Shown: in pieces, positions 45,020-54,850 of the stretch
Position numbering within the stretch: position 1 is the stretch's first letter
Layout: each line of letters opens with the position of its first letter
Origin: Nocardia vinacea
Lineage (GTDB): Bacteria; Actinomycetota; Actinomycetes; Mycobacteriales; Mycobacteriaceae
Reading direction: 5' to 3'
DNA length: 64,000 nt
Assembly (NCBI RefSeq): GCF_035920345.1
Contig: NZ_CP109149.1
Location: 6,138,001 to 6,202,000, forward strand
The notes under the pieces: model-generated
What the model saw: only the letters and a program-made list of their open reading frames with translations
Databases searched by the model: none
Told to the model about the DNA's origin: nothing
Program-made: the position numbers and the translations under genes

Positions 45020-45709
45020 TCAAGCCTCGAGCTTGTAGCCGAGGCCGCGGACGGTGACGAGGTGCTCCGGCTTGGCCGGATCGCCCTCGATCTTCGAGCG
45101 CAACCGCTTGACGTGCACGTCGAGGGTCTTGGTGTCCCCGACGTAGTCGGCGCCCCAGACCCGGTCGATCAGCTGGCCGCGGGTCAGCACTCGCCCGGAA
45201 TTGCGCAGCAGATATTCGAGCAGATCGAATTCCTTCAACGGCAGGGTGACCTGCCTGCCGTTGACGTGCACGGTGTGGCGGTCGACATCCATCCGGACCG
45301 GTCCGGCCTCGAGCACACCGCTCTCATTGCCGCCGTCCAGTTCATCGCCCGCGCCGCGGCGCAGCACGGCCCGGATGCGGGCGATCAGTTCGCGCGCCGA
45401 GTACGGCTTGGTGACGTAGTCGTCGGCGCCGAGCTCCAGGCCGACCACCTTATCGATCTCGCTGTCGCGCGCGGTGACCATGATCACCGGGACCCCGCTG
45501 CGGGTGCGCAGCTGTTTGCACACGTCGGTGCCGCTCATACCGGGCAGCATGAGGTCGAGCAGCACGATATCGGCGCCGGAGCGGTCGAATTCGGCGAGCG
45601 CGGACGGTCCGTCACCGACCACGGTGACCTCGAATCCCTCCTTGCGCAGCAGGAACGCGAGCGGATCGGCCAGCGACTCCTCATCTTCGACGATCAGAAC
45701 ACTCGTCAT
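45020..45709 (-). CDS. regX3: Response regulator RegX3
   Basis: A 229-residue OmpR/PhoB-type regulator. The receiver domain (1-120) has VEDEES and the phospho-acceptor Asp52 in VLLDLMLPG; the winged helix (130-229) includes [18 protein letters not shown] and [12 protein letters not shown]. It controls phosphate starvation genes. It overlaps senX3 by ATGA; in M. tuberculosis these genes are separated by repeats (recalled), which are absent here. Confidence 0.92.
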   Translation of the reverse strand: MTSVLIVEDEESLADPLAFLLRKEGFEVTVVGDGPSALAEFDRSGADIVLLDLMLPGMSGTDVCKQLRTRSGVPVIMVTARDSEIDKVVGLELGADDYVTKPYSARELIARIRAVLRRGAGDELDGGNESGVLEAGPVRMDVDRHTVHVNGRQVTLPLKEFDLLEYLLRNSGRVLTRGQLIDRVWGADYVGDTKTLDVHVKRLRSKIEGDPAKPEHLVTVRGLGYKLEA

Positions 45710-46941
45710 CTGCGTGCCTCCACACCATTCGGTCTGCCCGGCCCCGTGGGGCGCGGGTGTGTTTCTCTCATACTCACCGCGGAACCGTCGACCTCTTCTT
45801 CGCCGTCGGCTTCATGGTGGGCAGGTATTCGCAGGGTGAACGTCGATCCGGTGCCGAGCTTGCTCCACAGGGTGATTTCACCGTTGTGGTTGGCCGCCAC
45901 GTGCTTGACGATAGCCAGGCCGAGCCCGGTGCCACCGGTGGCGCGCGAGCGTGCCTTATCGGATCGGAAGAATCGTTCGAAGACCCGCTCCTGGTCTTCC
46001 TTGGCGATACCGATGCCGCGATCGGTCACGGCCATCGCGACGTGATCGCCGCGCAGTGAGCGGCTCACCGAAACGTGGGAGCCCGCGAGTGAGTACGCGA
46101 TGGCGTTCTCCACCAGGTTGGACAGTGCGGTGACGAGCAGGGTTTCGTCGCCGAGCACCTCGAGCCCGCTCGGGCGATCGGTGCTGACGGTGATGCCCGC
46201 GGCCTCGGCGGCGGTACGGGAGCGATCGACCGCCTGCGTGACCACGGAGTCGACGTCGACCACCTCGAGCTCGGGTAGCTTTTCCGCGCCCTGTAGTCGC
46301 GAGAGCGCGATCAACTCGGTCACCATCTTGCCGAGGCGCCGGGATTCACCGAGTACGCGCTGACCGAAGTGCCGGACCGCCTCGGGATCTTCGGCGGATT
46401 CCAGCATGGCCTCGGCCAGCAGGCTCATCGCGCCAACGGGAGTCTTGAGTTCGTGGCTGACATTGGCGACGAAGTCGCGGCGGGTGGCCTCCATGCGGGC
46501 CTGCTCGGAATCGTCGTCGGCGAACAGCACGGTGAAGCTGGTCTCTTCGCGCGACAACTGTCTGGCCACTCCGCGCACCGCGATCCGGCTGCGGCCGGGC
46601 ATCGGGTTCTTCGCGGTGAGATCGAATTCGGTGGATTCGCCGGTGGCGAGCACCTTCTCCACCGCGGCCCAGGCGCGTTCGTCGAGCAGCCGGTTGCGGA
46701 CCAGGCCTAGTTCCTCGGCGCGCGGATTGACCAGCACCACGTCGCGGTATTCGTCCACGACCGCGATTCCGCTCTCGGAGGCGAGCACGATCAGGTCGAG
46801 CACCTGAGACATGGTGAGACCGGAATCCGCCTGTCTGCGGGCGGCCTGCCTGGCGTTCATGAACGGGATCAGTAGCCCGCCGACTGCCAGGCCGACAACA
46901 GCCGCGAGGACTGCCAGCAGGACGGCCTGGGGAACACTCAC
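45706..46941 (-). CDS. senX3: Sensor histidine kinase SenX3
   Basis: A 411-residue kinase with one or two N-terminal membrane helices (1-28), a PAS-like domain (about 45-145), the phospho-acceptor His163 in [11 protein letters not shown], and ATPase boxes [17 protein letters not shown] and [11 protein letters not shown]. Phosphate is sensed through the Pst/PhoU system. GTG 46941 is 6 nt from a TACGAT -10 element, and a PHO-like box lies about 80 bp upstream. Confidence 0.92.
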   Translation of the reverse strand: MSVPQAVLLAVLAAVVGLAVGGLLIPFMNARQAARRQADSGLTMSQVLDLIVLASESGIAVVDEYRDVVLVNPRAEELGLVRNRLLDERAWAAVEKVLATGESTEFDLTAKNPMPGRSRIAVRGVARQLSREETSFTVLFADDDSEQARMEATRRDFVANVSHELKTPVGAMSLLAEAMLESAEDPEAVRHFGQRVLGESRRLGKMVTELIALSRLQGAEKLPELEVVDVDSVVTQAVDRSRTAAEAAGITVSTDRPSGLEVLGDETLLVTALSNLVENAIAYSLAGSHVSVSRSLRGDHVAMAVTDRGIGIAKEDQERVFERFFRSDKARSRATGGTGLGLAIVKHVAANHNGEITLWSKLGTGSTFTLRIPAHHEADGEEEVDGSAVSMRETHPRPTGPGRPNGVEARR

Positions 46942-46947
46942 ACTTGA

Positions 46948-46953
46948 ATCGTA
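46948..46953 (-). promoter_or_regulatory. -10 element TACGAT of senX3
   Basis: On the minus strand TACGAT is followed by 6 nt and the senX3 GTG. Confidence 0.5.
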
Positions 46954-47022
46954 CGGTCGCCGACCGACAACCCAACTCGGGGTACGCGAAGTTTCGCGCA
47001 GGTCATGGGTACTTCCAGGCCC

Positions 47023-47055
47023 GTTAGCCGCTTGTTTACGCGTTGTTCGCGCGAC
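47023..47055. promoter_or_regulatory. PHO-box-like triple 11-bp repeat
   Basis: Three units GTTAGCCGCTT, GTTTACGCGTT and GTTCGCGCGAC follow each other at an 11-bp period, matching the GTTCACC-N4 direct-repeat design bound by PhoB-type regulators. It is 82-114 bp upstream of senX3, suiting RegX3 autoregulation. Confidence 0.55.
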
Positions 47056-47071
47056 AGCGTCCGGATCGCTT

Positions 47072-47455
47072 TCACTCCTCCGAATCCGACATTGCCGACC
47101 GCACCGAGTCGCCGTGGCGGTCGGCCCATTCGCCGAGGGCGTAGATCGGAATGAGCAGATCGCGTCCGGCTTCGGTCAGTTCGTATTCGACGCGGGGCGG
47201 GGCCTCGGCGTAGCGGTGGCGCTCGATGAGGGTCATGGTCTGCATGCGGCGCAGCGTCTGGGTGAGCATCTTCTGGCTGATGCCGCCGATGGCGGTGCGC
47301 AGGTCACCGGGGCGCATCGGGCCGTCGCGCAGCATGTAGACGATGACCGCGAGCCAACGGTTGCCGAACAGGTCGACGCCGAGGCGGGCCGGACAGTCGG
47401 CCTCGTAGTCGCCATAGGGCGCGAATTCCACGGGTTCGGCATGTTCGACCGTCAT
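47072..47455 (-). CDS. HxlR-family transcriptional regulator
   Basis: A 127-residue winged helix with the conserved Cys21 in [37 protein letters not shown], and [13 protein letters not shown]. HxlR proteins sense thiol-reactive compounds or aldehydes and often act on a divergent oxidoreductase. Here the divergent neighbour is an F420-type oxidoreductase gene with a perfect dyad between them. Confidence 0.87.
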   Translation of the reverse strand: MTVEHAEPVEFAPYGDYEADCPARLGVDLFGNRWLAVIVYMLRDGPMRPGDLRTAIGGISQKMLTQTLRRMQTMTLIERHRYAEAPPRVEYELTEAGRDLLIPIYALGEWADRHGDSVRSAMSDSEE

Positions 47456-47480
47456 GACTCCAGCCTGCCATCGTTATTGC

Positions 47481-47494
47481 GCACCTTCGGGTGC
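47481..47494. promoter_or_regulatory. Operator dyad GCACC-TTCG-GGTGC
   Basis: A perfect 5-bp inverted repeat lies in the 91-bp divergent gap between the HxlR gene and the oxidoreductase gene, the usual place for an HxlR operator. Confidence 0.5.
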
Positions 47495-47546
47495 CTATCG
47501 AAATCCCTAGCGTCGGTGCCGGATACACCCCTTACCAGGAGTTGAT

Positions 47547-48212
47547 ATGCGAATCGGAATCATCGGGGCCGGCGCGATGGCGAAGGCACTGGGCGTCGGC
47601 TGGGCCGCGGCCGGACACGAGGTCGTCATCGGCGCTCGGTCCCGTGCGGCCGCGGATGCGCTGGCAGCAACCATCGGGCACGGAGCGCGGGGCGGAAGTG
47701 TCGGCGCGGCTGCCGAATTCGGGGCGGTGGTGCTGTTGGCACTGCCGGTAAGTGCCCTTGACGAAGTATTGGGTGAAATCGGCGCAGAACTTGCCGGACG
47801 GACGGTGATCGACTGCACCAATGCGTTCCTCCCGGACGAGGCCGCGCCGCAAGGAGTTCCGGCTTTCGTACTGTCCGAGGACGCGGTCGCCGCTCGCATC
47901 GCGGCGACGGTTCCCGAGGCGAACGTGGTGAAGGCGTTCAACGTATGTGCCGCCGAGGTGTGGGAATCACCGGCCCGTGTCTTCGAGGACCGCAGGCTGG
48001 CGGTGCCGATCTGCGGTGACGATGCTTCGGCAGTGCAACAGGTCGCCACACTGGCGGAAGATATCGGGCTGCAACCGATTTCGGCGGGCGGACTGCATCA
48101 GGCCAAATATCTCGAGGCCACCTCGGTCTTCACCGTCGGCCTCTGGTTCGGCGGTGCGGATGCCCGCGCGATCTTCCCGCCGTTGGAGTCGGCATTCGCC
48201 GTGGCCGACTAG
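47547..48212 (+). CDS. NADPH-dependent F420 reductase-like oxidoreductase
   Basis: A 221-residue Rossmann protein. The NADP loop GIIGAGAMAKAL (residues 4-15) is followed by VVIGARS, and NVVKAFNVCAAEVW and GLQPISAGGLHQAKYLE are typical of the F420-dependent NADP oxidoreductase family. It probably reduces or oxidises NADP with F420 or a small metabolite. AGGAG precedes ATG 47547. Regulation by the divergent HxlR protein is likely. Confidence 0.8.
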   Translation: MRIGIIGAGAMAKALGVGWAAAGHEVVIGARSRAAADALAATIGHGARGGSVGAAAEFGAVVLLALPVSALDEVLGEIGAELAGRTVIDCTNAFLPDEAAPQGVPAFVLSEDAVAARIAATVPEANVVKAFNVCAAEVWESPARVFEDRRLAVPICGDDASAVQQVATLAEDIGLQPISAGGLHQAKYLEATSVFTVGLWFGGADARAIFPPLESAFAVAD

Positions 48213-48223
48213 CGACCAGACCC

Positions 48224-48295
48224 GGTCCGAGCGTGCACCACCGCCCATACCCCGCGGATTCGAGCTTGAATGCGCGAGAAGTGCACGCTCGGGCC
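48224..48295. repeat. Long inverted-repeat element E, copy 2 (convergent gap)
   Basis: GGTCCGAGCGTGCAC and GTGCACGCTCGGGCC form a 15-bp stem with one G-U pair across 42 nt. It lies between convergent stops at 48212 and 48305, as copy 1 does at 9126-9200. Confidence 0.6.
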
Positions 48296-48304
48296 GGATA
48301 CGGC

Positions 48305-50356
48305 TTACCAGCCCGGGTTACCCCGCACTGGAAGATTCACGAAACTCGGCCGATTCGGATCCAGTTGCACGTGTTGTGGTTTCAGACCCGTATCGATCAG
48401 CATCGGCAGTACCGGCAGGCCCTTGGGGAAGTTGCCCGCGAAGACATCCACGCGCAGGCGATGGCCCGGCTGTAGAATCGCCTCGGTGGCGGGCAGGGCG
48501 ATATCGAGGGTCGTCTCATCCCCCGGCACGGTCGGCTGACGCAGGTCGAGCGAGGTGTAGGGCCGCGGATCGGTGTAATCGCCACTGACGGACCGGGTGC
48601 TGTTCGCCTCGTCGACCTGACGCAGCGACGCCATCAACTGGCCCGAGGAGAGCACGGTGGACTGGCCGTCCGGCGCGACATCGTTCACCGTGACCACCCA
48701 ATAGCCGTCGGTCGCATCCTGAACGGTATTGAGGTGCGCGGCGATTCGGCCGGAGATGGTGGTCGGCTCGGCGACTGGGGCGCTGGTGAAGGTCAGTCCG
48801 TTGAGCTCGGCGATCCGGGAGTCCTTGGCGCAGCCATCGATGATCGAGAGGAAACCCGCACTACCCTGCGCTGCGTCGTTGGAGCACAGGGTAGTCAGGC
48901 CTGGCGCGACGGTGAGCCGCGCCGAGTCCGGGCTCGCGGCGGCGAGCAACGATCCGTCGTTCAGGCTGTTCGCGGTGCCACTTCGGTTGGCGGACAGGTA
49001 CATCCGGCGATATTCGGCATCCTTGGTACCGGTCTGCGGATCGGCGAACGAGTCGGTGGTGATCCAGCCGCCGCCCTGCTGCCGCAAGGTGATCGGGCCG
49101 TACTGATCGATGCCGTTGTCGATTCCCTTGAGCCACTTGTCGAACCACGCGCGCTGCAGCACATCCAGGCGCGGCGGCAGGCCGGGCTTGCCGTATTCAT
49201 TGCCCGAGTTGATGTGGTACGTATTGCCCATCAGCAGCTGTTTCTGGCCCGCGGGCAGCGGAATCTCGTTGTAGATCTTGGATTCCGAGTAGGTGAACAG
49301 ATCGTGCCAGCCACCGGTGACGAAGGTGGGCACCTGGATCTTGCTCGGATCGCTGAGCCAGGCCGCGCGCGACGCCGACGAACCGGTCAGCAGTTCCCCG
49401 GCGCGCGGGTCCAGGTCCTCGATGCGGGTGGTGCTGTAGACATTGAGCAGCACGTCCATGAAGGTGAACGGATCCTTCGCACGATCCGCGAGCCACCTCA
49501 TATCGAACTGTCCGTTGAGTATCGACGCGACATCCGGAACCAGCTTGAGGCCGTTGATTGCGGTCAGCCACAGCGGAATGAAGTTGAAGCCGAAGCCGCC
49601 GCCAGGTGCGAGCACATCATTGACCAGGTCACTGCCGGGCACTACCGGAAAGATCGCCTTCAGCGCGGGCGGATGCATCGCGGCGACCTGGATCTGGTTG
49701 ATGCCCGAATAGGACAGGCCATTCATGCCGATGCGGCCGTCGGACCACGGCTGACGCGCGGTCCAGTCGATCACCTCGTAGGTGTCTTGCTGTTCGCGCT
49801 GGCGCAGCATGTCCCAGGTGCCCTGGGAGAAACCGGTGCCGCGCACGTCGACCACGACCTGGGTGTAGCCGCTCTTGATGAGCTGGCGGTCGACGGCGAA
49901 GTTGCGCAGTTCACCGCCGCCGAAGGATTTGGTCAGATCGGTGACGCCGGAGAGCGGAGTGCCGCTGAGGTCGGTCTGGCGAAACAGTTCGATCAGCGCA
50001 TCGGACAGGCCCGGAATGGACATGGCGCTGTCGGCGATATTCGAGACCAGTTTGGTGTACGGCGTCAGGTTGACCACCGTGGGCGTCGGGGTGTCGATCG
50101 GGCGACCCACCGCATCCGCCGGACGGTACACATTGCCCTTGAGGACGGTGCCGTCGCTCATGGTGATCGGAACGTCCCACTGGATATTCACATTCGGGTA
50201 CTGCTGGGGTCCGTCCTCTGTCGCGGCCCAGGCGGCACCGGCCGCGCCACCGTCGGGACCGGACGGCTCGGGCGCGGCGATCGCGCTCTGGGTGACGAAT
50301 GGAATGAGCACCGCCGTGGCGACTGCCGCCACTGTGGCACGCAACATTGTCTGCAT
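48305..50356 (-). CDS. Secreted CocE/X-Pro dipeptidyl-peptidase-type hydrolase
   Basis: A 683-residue exported alpha/beta hydrolase. A signal peptide covers residues 1-29. The nucleophile elbow is GLSYSG, with VVVDVRGTGFSQG before it; a C-terminal jelly-roll domain starts near residue 480. The family includes cocaine esterase and X-Pro dipeptidyl peptidase; an acyl ester or peptide substrate is possible. ATG 50356 is chosen because the signal peptide begins there. A TetR-like dyad lies 41 bp upstream. Confidence 0.8.
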   Translation of the reverse strand: MQTMLRATVAAVATAVLIPFVTQSAIAAPEPSGPDGGAAGAAWAATEDGPQQYPNVNIQWDVPITMSDGTVLKGNVYRPADAVGRPIDTPTPTVVNLTPYTKLVSNIADSAMSIPGLSDALIELFRQTDLSGTPLSGVTDLTKSFGGGELRNFAVDRQLIKSGYTQVVVDVRGTGFSQGTWDMLRQREQQDTYEVIDWTARQPWSDGRIGMNGLSYSGINQIQVAAMHPPALKAIFPVVPGSDLVNDVLAPGGGFGFNFIPLWLTAINGLKLVPDVASILNGQFDMRWLADRAKDPFTFMDVLLNVYSTTRIEDLDPRAGELLTGSSASRAAWLSDPSKIQVPTFVTGGWHDLFTYSESKIYNEIPLPAGQKQLLMGNTYHINSGNEYGKPGLPPRLDVLQRAWFDKWLKGIDNGIDQYGPITLRQQGGGWITTDSFADPQTGTKDAEYRRMYLSANRSGTANSLNDGSLLAAASPDSARLTVAPGLTTLCSNDAAQGSAGFLSIIDGCAKDSRIAELNGLTFTSAPVAEPTTISGRIAAHLNTVQDATDGYWVVTVNDVAPDGQSTVLSSGQLMASLRQVDEANSTRSVSGDYTDPRPYTSLDLRQPTVPGDETTLDIALPATEAILQPGHRLRVDVFAGNFPKGLPVLPMLIDTGLKPQHVQLDPNRPSFVNLPVRGNPGW

Positions 50357-50396
50357 CAGGGGTGATCCGCCTCTCGGACTGGTCGAACGACCAGAG

Positions 50397-50416
50397 CTTA
50401 CATACCGACGGGTAAG
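50397..50416. promoter_or_regulatory. TetR-type dyad upstream of the CocE-type gene
   Basis: CTTACATACCGACGGGTAAG holds nested dyads, CTTAC-N10-GTAAG and TACC-GACG-GGTA, of a type used by acyl- or lipid-responsive TetR repressors. The rest of 50417-50622 shows no gene. Confidence 0.45.
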
Positions 50417-50622
50417 TTCGATCTTCGGGCTACTTAGATTGCGACTCGAATGCTGGTTCACATACAGCAATCAACACTGCATTACGCCTGGATAAAGCTT
50501 GAAAAACCCACGCCAACCTGCAGAATTCACACTAACCCAAGCGATTGCAGCTAACCGATCGCGACCCGCGCCCCAGTTCCATTTCCGATCGAGGCAAATG
50601 GCGTGTCACCGCCGAGAAACAG

Positions 50623-50658
50623 CAACGCGCCGCGACCGATACCGGTCGCGGCGCGTTG
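50623..50658 (-). terminator. 15-bp hairpin after gpmA
   Basis: Arms CAACGCGCCGCGACC and GGTCGCGGCGCGTTG are perfect inverted repeats with a 6-nt loop, 15 bp past the gpmA stop. Confidence 0.7.
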
Positions 50659-50673
50659 TATCGAGGTAGGTGC

Positions 50674-51411
50674 TTACTTGCCGCCCTGGCTGGCGACGGC
50701 CGCGGCACCCGCGGCGGCGGCCTCGGGGTCCAGGTATTCACGCGGACGGACCGGGCGCAAGTTCTCGTCCAGCTCGTACCGCAGCGGAATACCGGTGGGG
50801 ATGTTCAGCCCGGCGATATCGTCATCGGAGATCCGGTCCAAGTGCTTGACCAATGCGCGCAGCGAATTGCCGTGTGCCGCAACGAGAACGGTCTTGCCCG
50901 AAAGCAGGTCCTCGGAGATGGTCGACTCCCAGTACGGGACCATCCGGTTCACCACGTCGAGCAGGCATTCGGTCTTCGGGACGTCGATGCCGCGGTAGCG
51001 CGGGTCGCTCTCCTGGCTGTATTCGTTCGACGGGTCGATCGGCGGCGGCGGAGTGTCGTAGCTGCGCCGCCACAGCATGAACTGGTCGTCGCCGTACTGG
51101 TCACGGACCTGAGCCTTGTTCTTGCCCTGCAGATCGCCGTAGTGGCGCTCGTTGAGACGCCAGTCGCGCACGACCGGGATCCAGTGCCGGTCAGCGGCGT
51201 CCAGCGCGATATTCGCGGTGCTGATCGCGCGCCGCAGCACAGAGGTGTAGACGATATCGGGCAGGATGCCGTGTTCGGCCAACAGTTCCCCGGCGCGCTT
51301 GCCCTCGGCGATGCCTTTATCGGTCAGGTGCACATCCACCCAGCCGGTGAAAAGGTTCATGGCATTCCATTCGCTCTCGCCGTGGCGCAGCAACACGAGG
51401 GTGTACGTCAT
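50674..51411 (-). CDS. gpmA: 2,3-Bisphosphoglycerate-dependent phosphoglycerate mutase
   Basis: The glycolytic mutase: 245 residues with the catalytic His10 in [16 protein letters not shown], and ERHYGDLQG, plus [15 protein letters not shown] at the late His. This is a complete dPGM, unlike the divergent histidine phosphatase beside hemL. ATG 51411 overlaps the stop of a small upstream frame. Confidence 0.93.
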   Translation of the reverse strand: MTYTLVLLRHGESEWNAMNLFTGWVDVHLTDKGIAEGKRAGELLAEHGILPDIVYTSVLRRAISTANIALDAADRHWIPVVRDWRLNERHYGDLQGKNKAQVRDQYGDDQFMLWRRSYDTPPPPIDPSNEYSQESDPRYRGIDVPKTECLLDVVNRMVPYWESTISEDLLSGKTVLVAAHGNSLRALVKHLDRISDDDIAGLNIPTGIPLRYELDENLRPVRPREYLDPEAAAAGAAAVASQGGK

Positions 51412-51602
51412 GCAGGCCATTCTGGCATGCGCGGAAACAGCGCCCACACCCGTTCCCAGTCGTCGACCGGCCACTGCCGCCCCCGTTCGTGGCATCCGAC
51501 ACAGGCCGCGAAATAGTCGCGGTCCCCACTGCCGCAACTTCCATACGACGCGCGTCCACGGACTTCGCCCGTCTCAGTAGTCGCCCGATCAGGAGATGGC
51601 AT
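51408..51602 (-). CDS. Possible small CXXC protein between ROK and gpmA (64 aa)
   Basis: ATG 51602 lies inside the end of the ROK gene, and the stop overlaps the gpmA ATG as ATGA. The peptide has [17 protein letters not shown] with a CxxC, and ends [12 protein letters not shown]. No clear ribosome site or family is seen; the coupled stop is the main support. Confidence 0.35.
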   Translation of the reverse strand: MPSPDRATTETGEVRGRASYGSCGSGDRDYFAACVGCHERGRQWPVDDWERVWALFPRMPEWPA

Positions 51603-52494
51603 CGGCCGTATCGTGGCCCGCGGCGAGCACGCCCGCGCCAACCAGGGTGGCGCCATTGGTGATTCGCGACGGCACCACCTGCAGCTCGCGCAGGAAGTCC
51701 AAACCCGTGTGCCGGGTCAGTGCCGCGCGCAGCGGTTCCCACAGCGGTTCACCCGATTGCGCGAAGCCGCCGCCGATCACCACCCGATCGATATCGAGCG
51801 TCGCGGCCGCGGAGGCGATGGCCGTGCCGAGTGCGGTCCCGGCCCGATGCAGCGCGGCGAGCGCGATCTCGTCACCGGTGTGCGCGGCCTTCGCCAGCCC
51901 GGCGCCGGTCTCGCCGCGCCAACCCTGTTCGCGTGCCCAGCGCACCGATGACATACCGCTCGCGATCGCCTCCACGCAGCCGACGCCGCCGCATTCACAC
52001 GGGACATCCCAACCCGGCACCACGATGTGGCCGACGTGTCCGGCATTGCCGGTGCGCCCGAGCACCACCCGTCCGTCGGCGATGATGCCGCCGCCGATGC
52101 CCGAGGAGACCGTCATGGCCAGGCCGTTCGGAATGCCGCGCAGCGCGCCGGCGTGATGTTCCGCCAGCGCCAGGCAGGCCCCGTCGATGGCGAATCGCAC
52201 TGCGGCGGCAGGGAACAGCCGCTGCACCTCGGCCACGATCGGAAAGCCCAGCTTCCATTCCGGAATGTTCAGCGGCCCGGTGACACCGGTTCGCACGTCG
52301 ACCGGTCCGGCCGAACCGATCCCGATCGCCGAGACCGTCGCGTCACCGGCCACCTCCAGCAGCAGGTCGCGGCATGCCGACCACACCGATTCCCGGGGCA
52401 CATCGACCCGCCGCACATCGCGCACCTTCCGCCCCCCGTAGACCACCCCCGCGGCGAATTTCGTCGCACCGATATCCAGAGCAAGAACCATCAT
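51589..52494 (-). CDS. ROK-family sugar kinase or regulator
   Basis: A 301-residue ROK protein with VLALDIGATKFAAGVV, GNAGHVGH, the zinc motif CECGGVGCVEAIASG, and GGGFAQSG. There is no N-terminal HTH, so it is a kinase such as glucokinase or N-acetylglucosamine kinase, or a sugar-sensing protein (Rv0485-like, recalled). GGAGG precedes ATG 52494. Confidence 0.82.
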   Translation of the reverse strand: MMVLALDIGATKFAAGVVYGGRKVRDVRRVDVPRESVWSACRDLLLEVAGDATVSAIGIGSAGPVDVRTGVTGPLNIPEWKLGFPIVAEVQRLFPAAAVRFAIDGACLALAEHHAGALRGIPNGLAMTVSSGIGGGIIADGRVVLGRTGNAGHVGHIVVPGWDVPCECGGVGCVEAIASGMSSVRWAREQGWRGETGAGLAKAAHTGDEIALAALHRAGTALGTAIASAAATLDIDRVVIGGGFAQSGEPLWEPLRAALTRHTGLDFLRELQVVPSRITNGATLVGAGVLAAGHDTADAIS

Positions 52495-52738
52495 CGCCGG
52501 GCAGCCTCCTGCTATCTCGCGGCCCACGCGCACGTTGCGCCACAGCGCGATTGTCGCCTATGCCGAGCGCATCGGCGCCGGATCCGACGGCGACGAACTC
52601 CTGCTCGGATCCGGACCGAGTCTGTCGGCCTCAGCTGCACTCCCTGACGCCTTGCTGTGCACCCGTTGTCGCAGGCCCCACCCGCTCTAGGAGGCGGGCC
52701 GGGTGTGCTTGTGCAGGCAAGGCCAACGTGGAACAGGC

Positions 52739-53242
52739 TCAGGGCTGGTCGACGGCCTCGACCAGATGCTCGAAGGCGCGCAGGTTCTGCAGGGATTCGC
52801 CGCGCGAGACACGCCACTTCCATTCCCGGCGAATGGATTCGGCGAAGCCGAGTTCCAGCAGGACATTGAAGTCGGCGTCGGCGGCCTCGAGGATCTGGCC
52901 GAAGATCCGGTCCAGTTCATCCGGGGTGACGGCGTGGGTGGCCATGCGGCCGACCAGGTAGATATCGCCGACGCGGTCCAGGGTGTAGGCCACACCGTAG
53001 AGGCGGCGGTTGCGACGCAGCAGGAATTTGTAGACGCCCTCGAAGTTCTCGTCGGGCTTGCGGCAGACGAACGATTCGATCCGCAGTCCGTGCTTGCCGA
53101 CGGTGAGCATCACGGTGGTCTTGAGTTTGCGCTCACCGGGCAGGACGACGACAAACGTCTCCTGGCTGGGATGGGTGTACTCGATTTCGCGCTCGCGCAG
53201 CGTTTCGTCGATCAGCTGTGCGGTCGCGGCTGCCGTGCTCAT
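52739..53242 (-). CDS. YbjN-domain protein
   Basis: A 167-residue protein of the YbjN/type III chaperone-like fold: a strand pattern [31 protein letters not shown], and a C-terminal helix FEHLVEAVD. The family is conserved next to mshA in mycolic-acid bacteria; function unknown. ATG overlaps the mshA stop by ATGA. Confidence 0.8.
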   Translation of the reverse strand: MSTAAATAQLIDETLREREIEYTHPSQETFVVVLPGERKLKTTVMLTVGKHGLRIESFVCRKPDENFEGVYKFLLRRNRRLYGVAYTLDRVGDIYLVGRMATHAVTPDELDRIFGQILEAADADFNVLLELGFAESIRREWKWRVSRGESLQNLRAFEHLVEAVDQP

Positions 53243-54675
53243 CGGTGCGCTCCCGTCCGGCGGCGCCACAGCGCCCGCGATCTGGCCTGACTGCTCTCGC
53301 CGAGGAGAACAGCACTGCGTTCACCCGTGAGGCTAGTGCGTTCCTCCGGCAGCTCGGCCCGCGCGGCCTCGAAGACCTTGCGGCGGCCCGCACCGAGACC
53401 GGCGCGCACCGCACGGAAATCGGCCAGCGCCGCCGAATAACTGGCGAGCAGTCCGTCTGCGGTGTGCTCCCAGGAGAAATGCCCGGCGTGCTCGACCGCG
53501 TGCAGACCCATCCGACGTAGTCGCTCGCCGTCATCGAGCAGCTGGCCGAGGGCATCGGCCCAGTCCGGAGTCCGATGTCCGGGGACGAGCAGGCCGGTCT
53601 CACCGTGACGCACGGCGGTGCCGAGCCCGCCCACATCGGCCGCGAGCACCGGGGTGCCGCTGGCCTGCGCCTCGATGGCGACAAGACCGAAGGATTCGTT
53701 GTAGCTGGGCACCGCGACCAGGTCGGCGGCCCGATACACCTGGACCAGGCGATCCGGCGGCTGCGGCGGCAGGAAGGTGACATGCTCGGCGATGCCGAGC
53801 GCGGCGGCGAGTTCGATCAGTGAATCGGGGCGCTCCAGTCCGGTACCGGACGGTCCGCCGACGATGAGCACCCGCAGCTTGCGCGCCGGGTCACGGTGCA
53901 GCAGCTCGGCGGCCGCGCGGACCAGCACATCCGGGGCCTTGAGCGGCTGGATGCGGCCGATGAACGCGACGATCCGCTCGTCGGTGGCCAGACCCAATTC
54001 GGCTCGGGCCGCGGCCTTTTCACCGGGACAGTAGCGATTCAGATCCGCGCCGGGCGGCACCACATCGATGCGGTCGGGATCGGCGCCGTACAGCTCGATG
54101 AGCTGGCGCGCCTCCTCCGCGGTATTGGCGACCATGCGATCGGCCTCCGCGATCACCTGCTTCTCGCCGATCTCGCGGGTCGCGGGTTCGGGGCAGTCGC
54201 CCTCGGCCAGCGCCGCGTTCTTCACCGCCGCCAAGGTGTGCGCGGTGTGTACCAGCGGCACCCGCCAGCGGTCGCGCGCCAGCCAGCCGACCTGACCGGA
54301 GAGCCAGTAGTGCGAATGGACGAGGTCATAGTGTCCGGGCAGGTGTCTGGCCTCTTGGCGCAGCACCTCGGCCGTGAACGGGCACAGCTGGGTCGGCAGA
54401 TCATGCTTGTCCAGCCCCTCGAACGGGCCCGCCACCACATTGCGCACCAGAACCCCCGGGGCCGCCTCCTGGACCGGCGGGACGTTCGAGGAGGTGGCCC
54501 GGGTGAAAATCTCGACCTCGGTGCCGCGTCGGGCCAGCTGAATGGCGGTTTGCAGGACATAGACGTTCATGCCGCCTGCATCGCCGGTACCCGGTTGAGC
54601 AAGTGGTGAGGTGTGCACCGATAACACGGCAATCCGATTCGGCCGTAGGTCCGGGCGTTGACTCACACCATCCAT
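53239..54675 (-). CDS. mshA: D-inositol-3-phosphate glycosyltransferase (mycothiol synthesis)
   Basis: MshA transfers N-acetylglucosamine to inositol-3-phosphate, the first step of mycothiol synthesis. The 478-residue GT4 enzyme has [14 protein letters not shown] in the N-terminal domain, [12 protein letters not shown], and [18 protein letters not shown] in the nucleotide-sugar domain. ATG 54675 is likely; a GTG three codons later is possible. Confidence 0.9.
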   Translation of the reverse strand: MDGVSQRPDLRPNRIAVLSVHTSPLAQPGTGDAGGMNVYVLQTAIQLARRGTEVEIFTRATSSNVPPVQEAAPGVLVRNVVAGPFEGLDKHDLPTQLCPFTAEVLRQEARHLPGHYDLVHSHYWLSGQVGWLARDRWRVPLVHTAHTLAAVKNAALAEGDCPEPATREIGEKQVIAEADRMVANTAEEARQLIELYGADPDRIDVVPPGADLNRYCPGEKAAARAELGLATDERIVAFIGRIQPLKAPDVLVRAAAELLHRDPARKLRVLIVGGPSGTGLERPDSLIELAAALGIAEHVTFLPPQPPDRLVQVYRAADLVAVPSYNESFGLVAIEAQASGTPVLAADVGGLGTAVRHGETGLLVPGHRTPDWADALGQLLDDGERLRRMGLHAVEHAGHFSWEHTADGLLASYSAALADFRAVRAGLGAGRRKVFEAARAELPEERTSLTGERSAVLLGESSQARSRALWRRRTGAHR

Positions 54676-54850
54676 AGTGCACGTTGAGTTGCCCAACCCA
54701 GACGCCGTAACCGGGCCGAGTGACAGTCGTCACAGCAGTTTCGTGAGGGTTCTCACGCGCGATGCAAAAATCTGCCCGGCGCTGATCTTGTCACCGGGAC
54801 ACGACAAGTCTGCTCGAGCCGAGCGTGCGGCGCCAGCGAATTTCGGACGG

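Noticed and set aside
52540..52690. Plus-strand frame ending LLCTRCRRPHPL before a stop
   Set aside because: It has no convincing start or ribosome site and lies between two minus-strand genes; perhaps a remnant, too weak to call.
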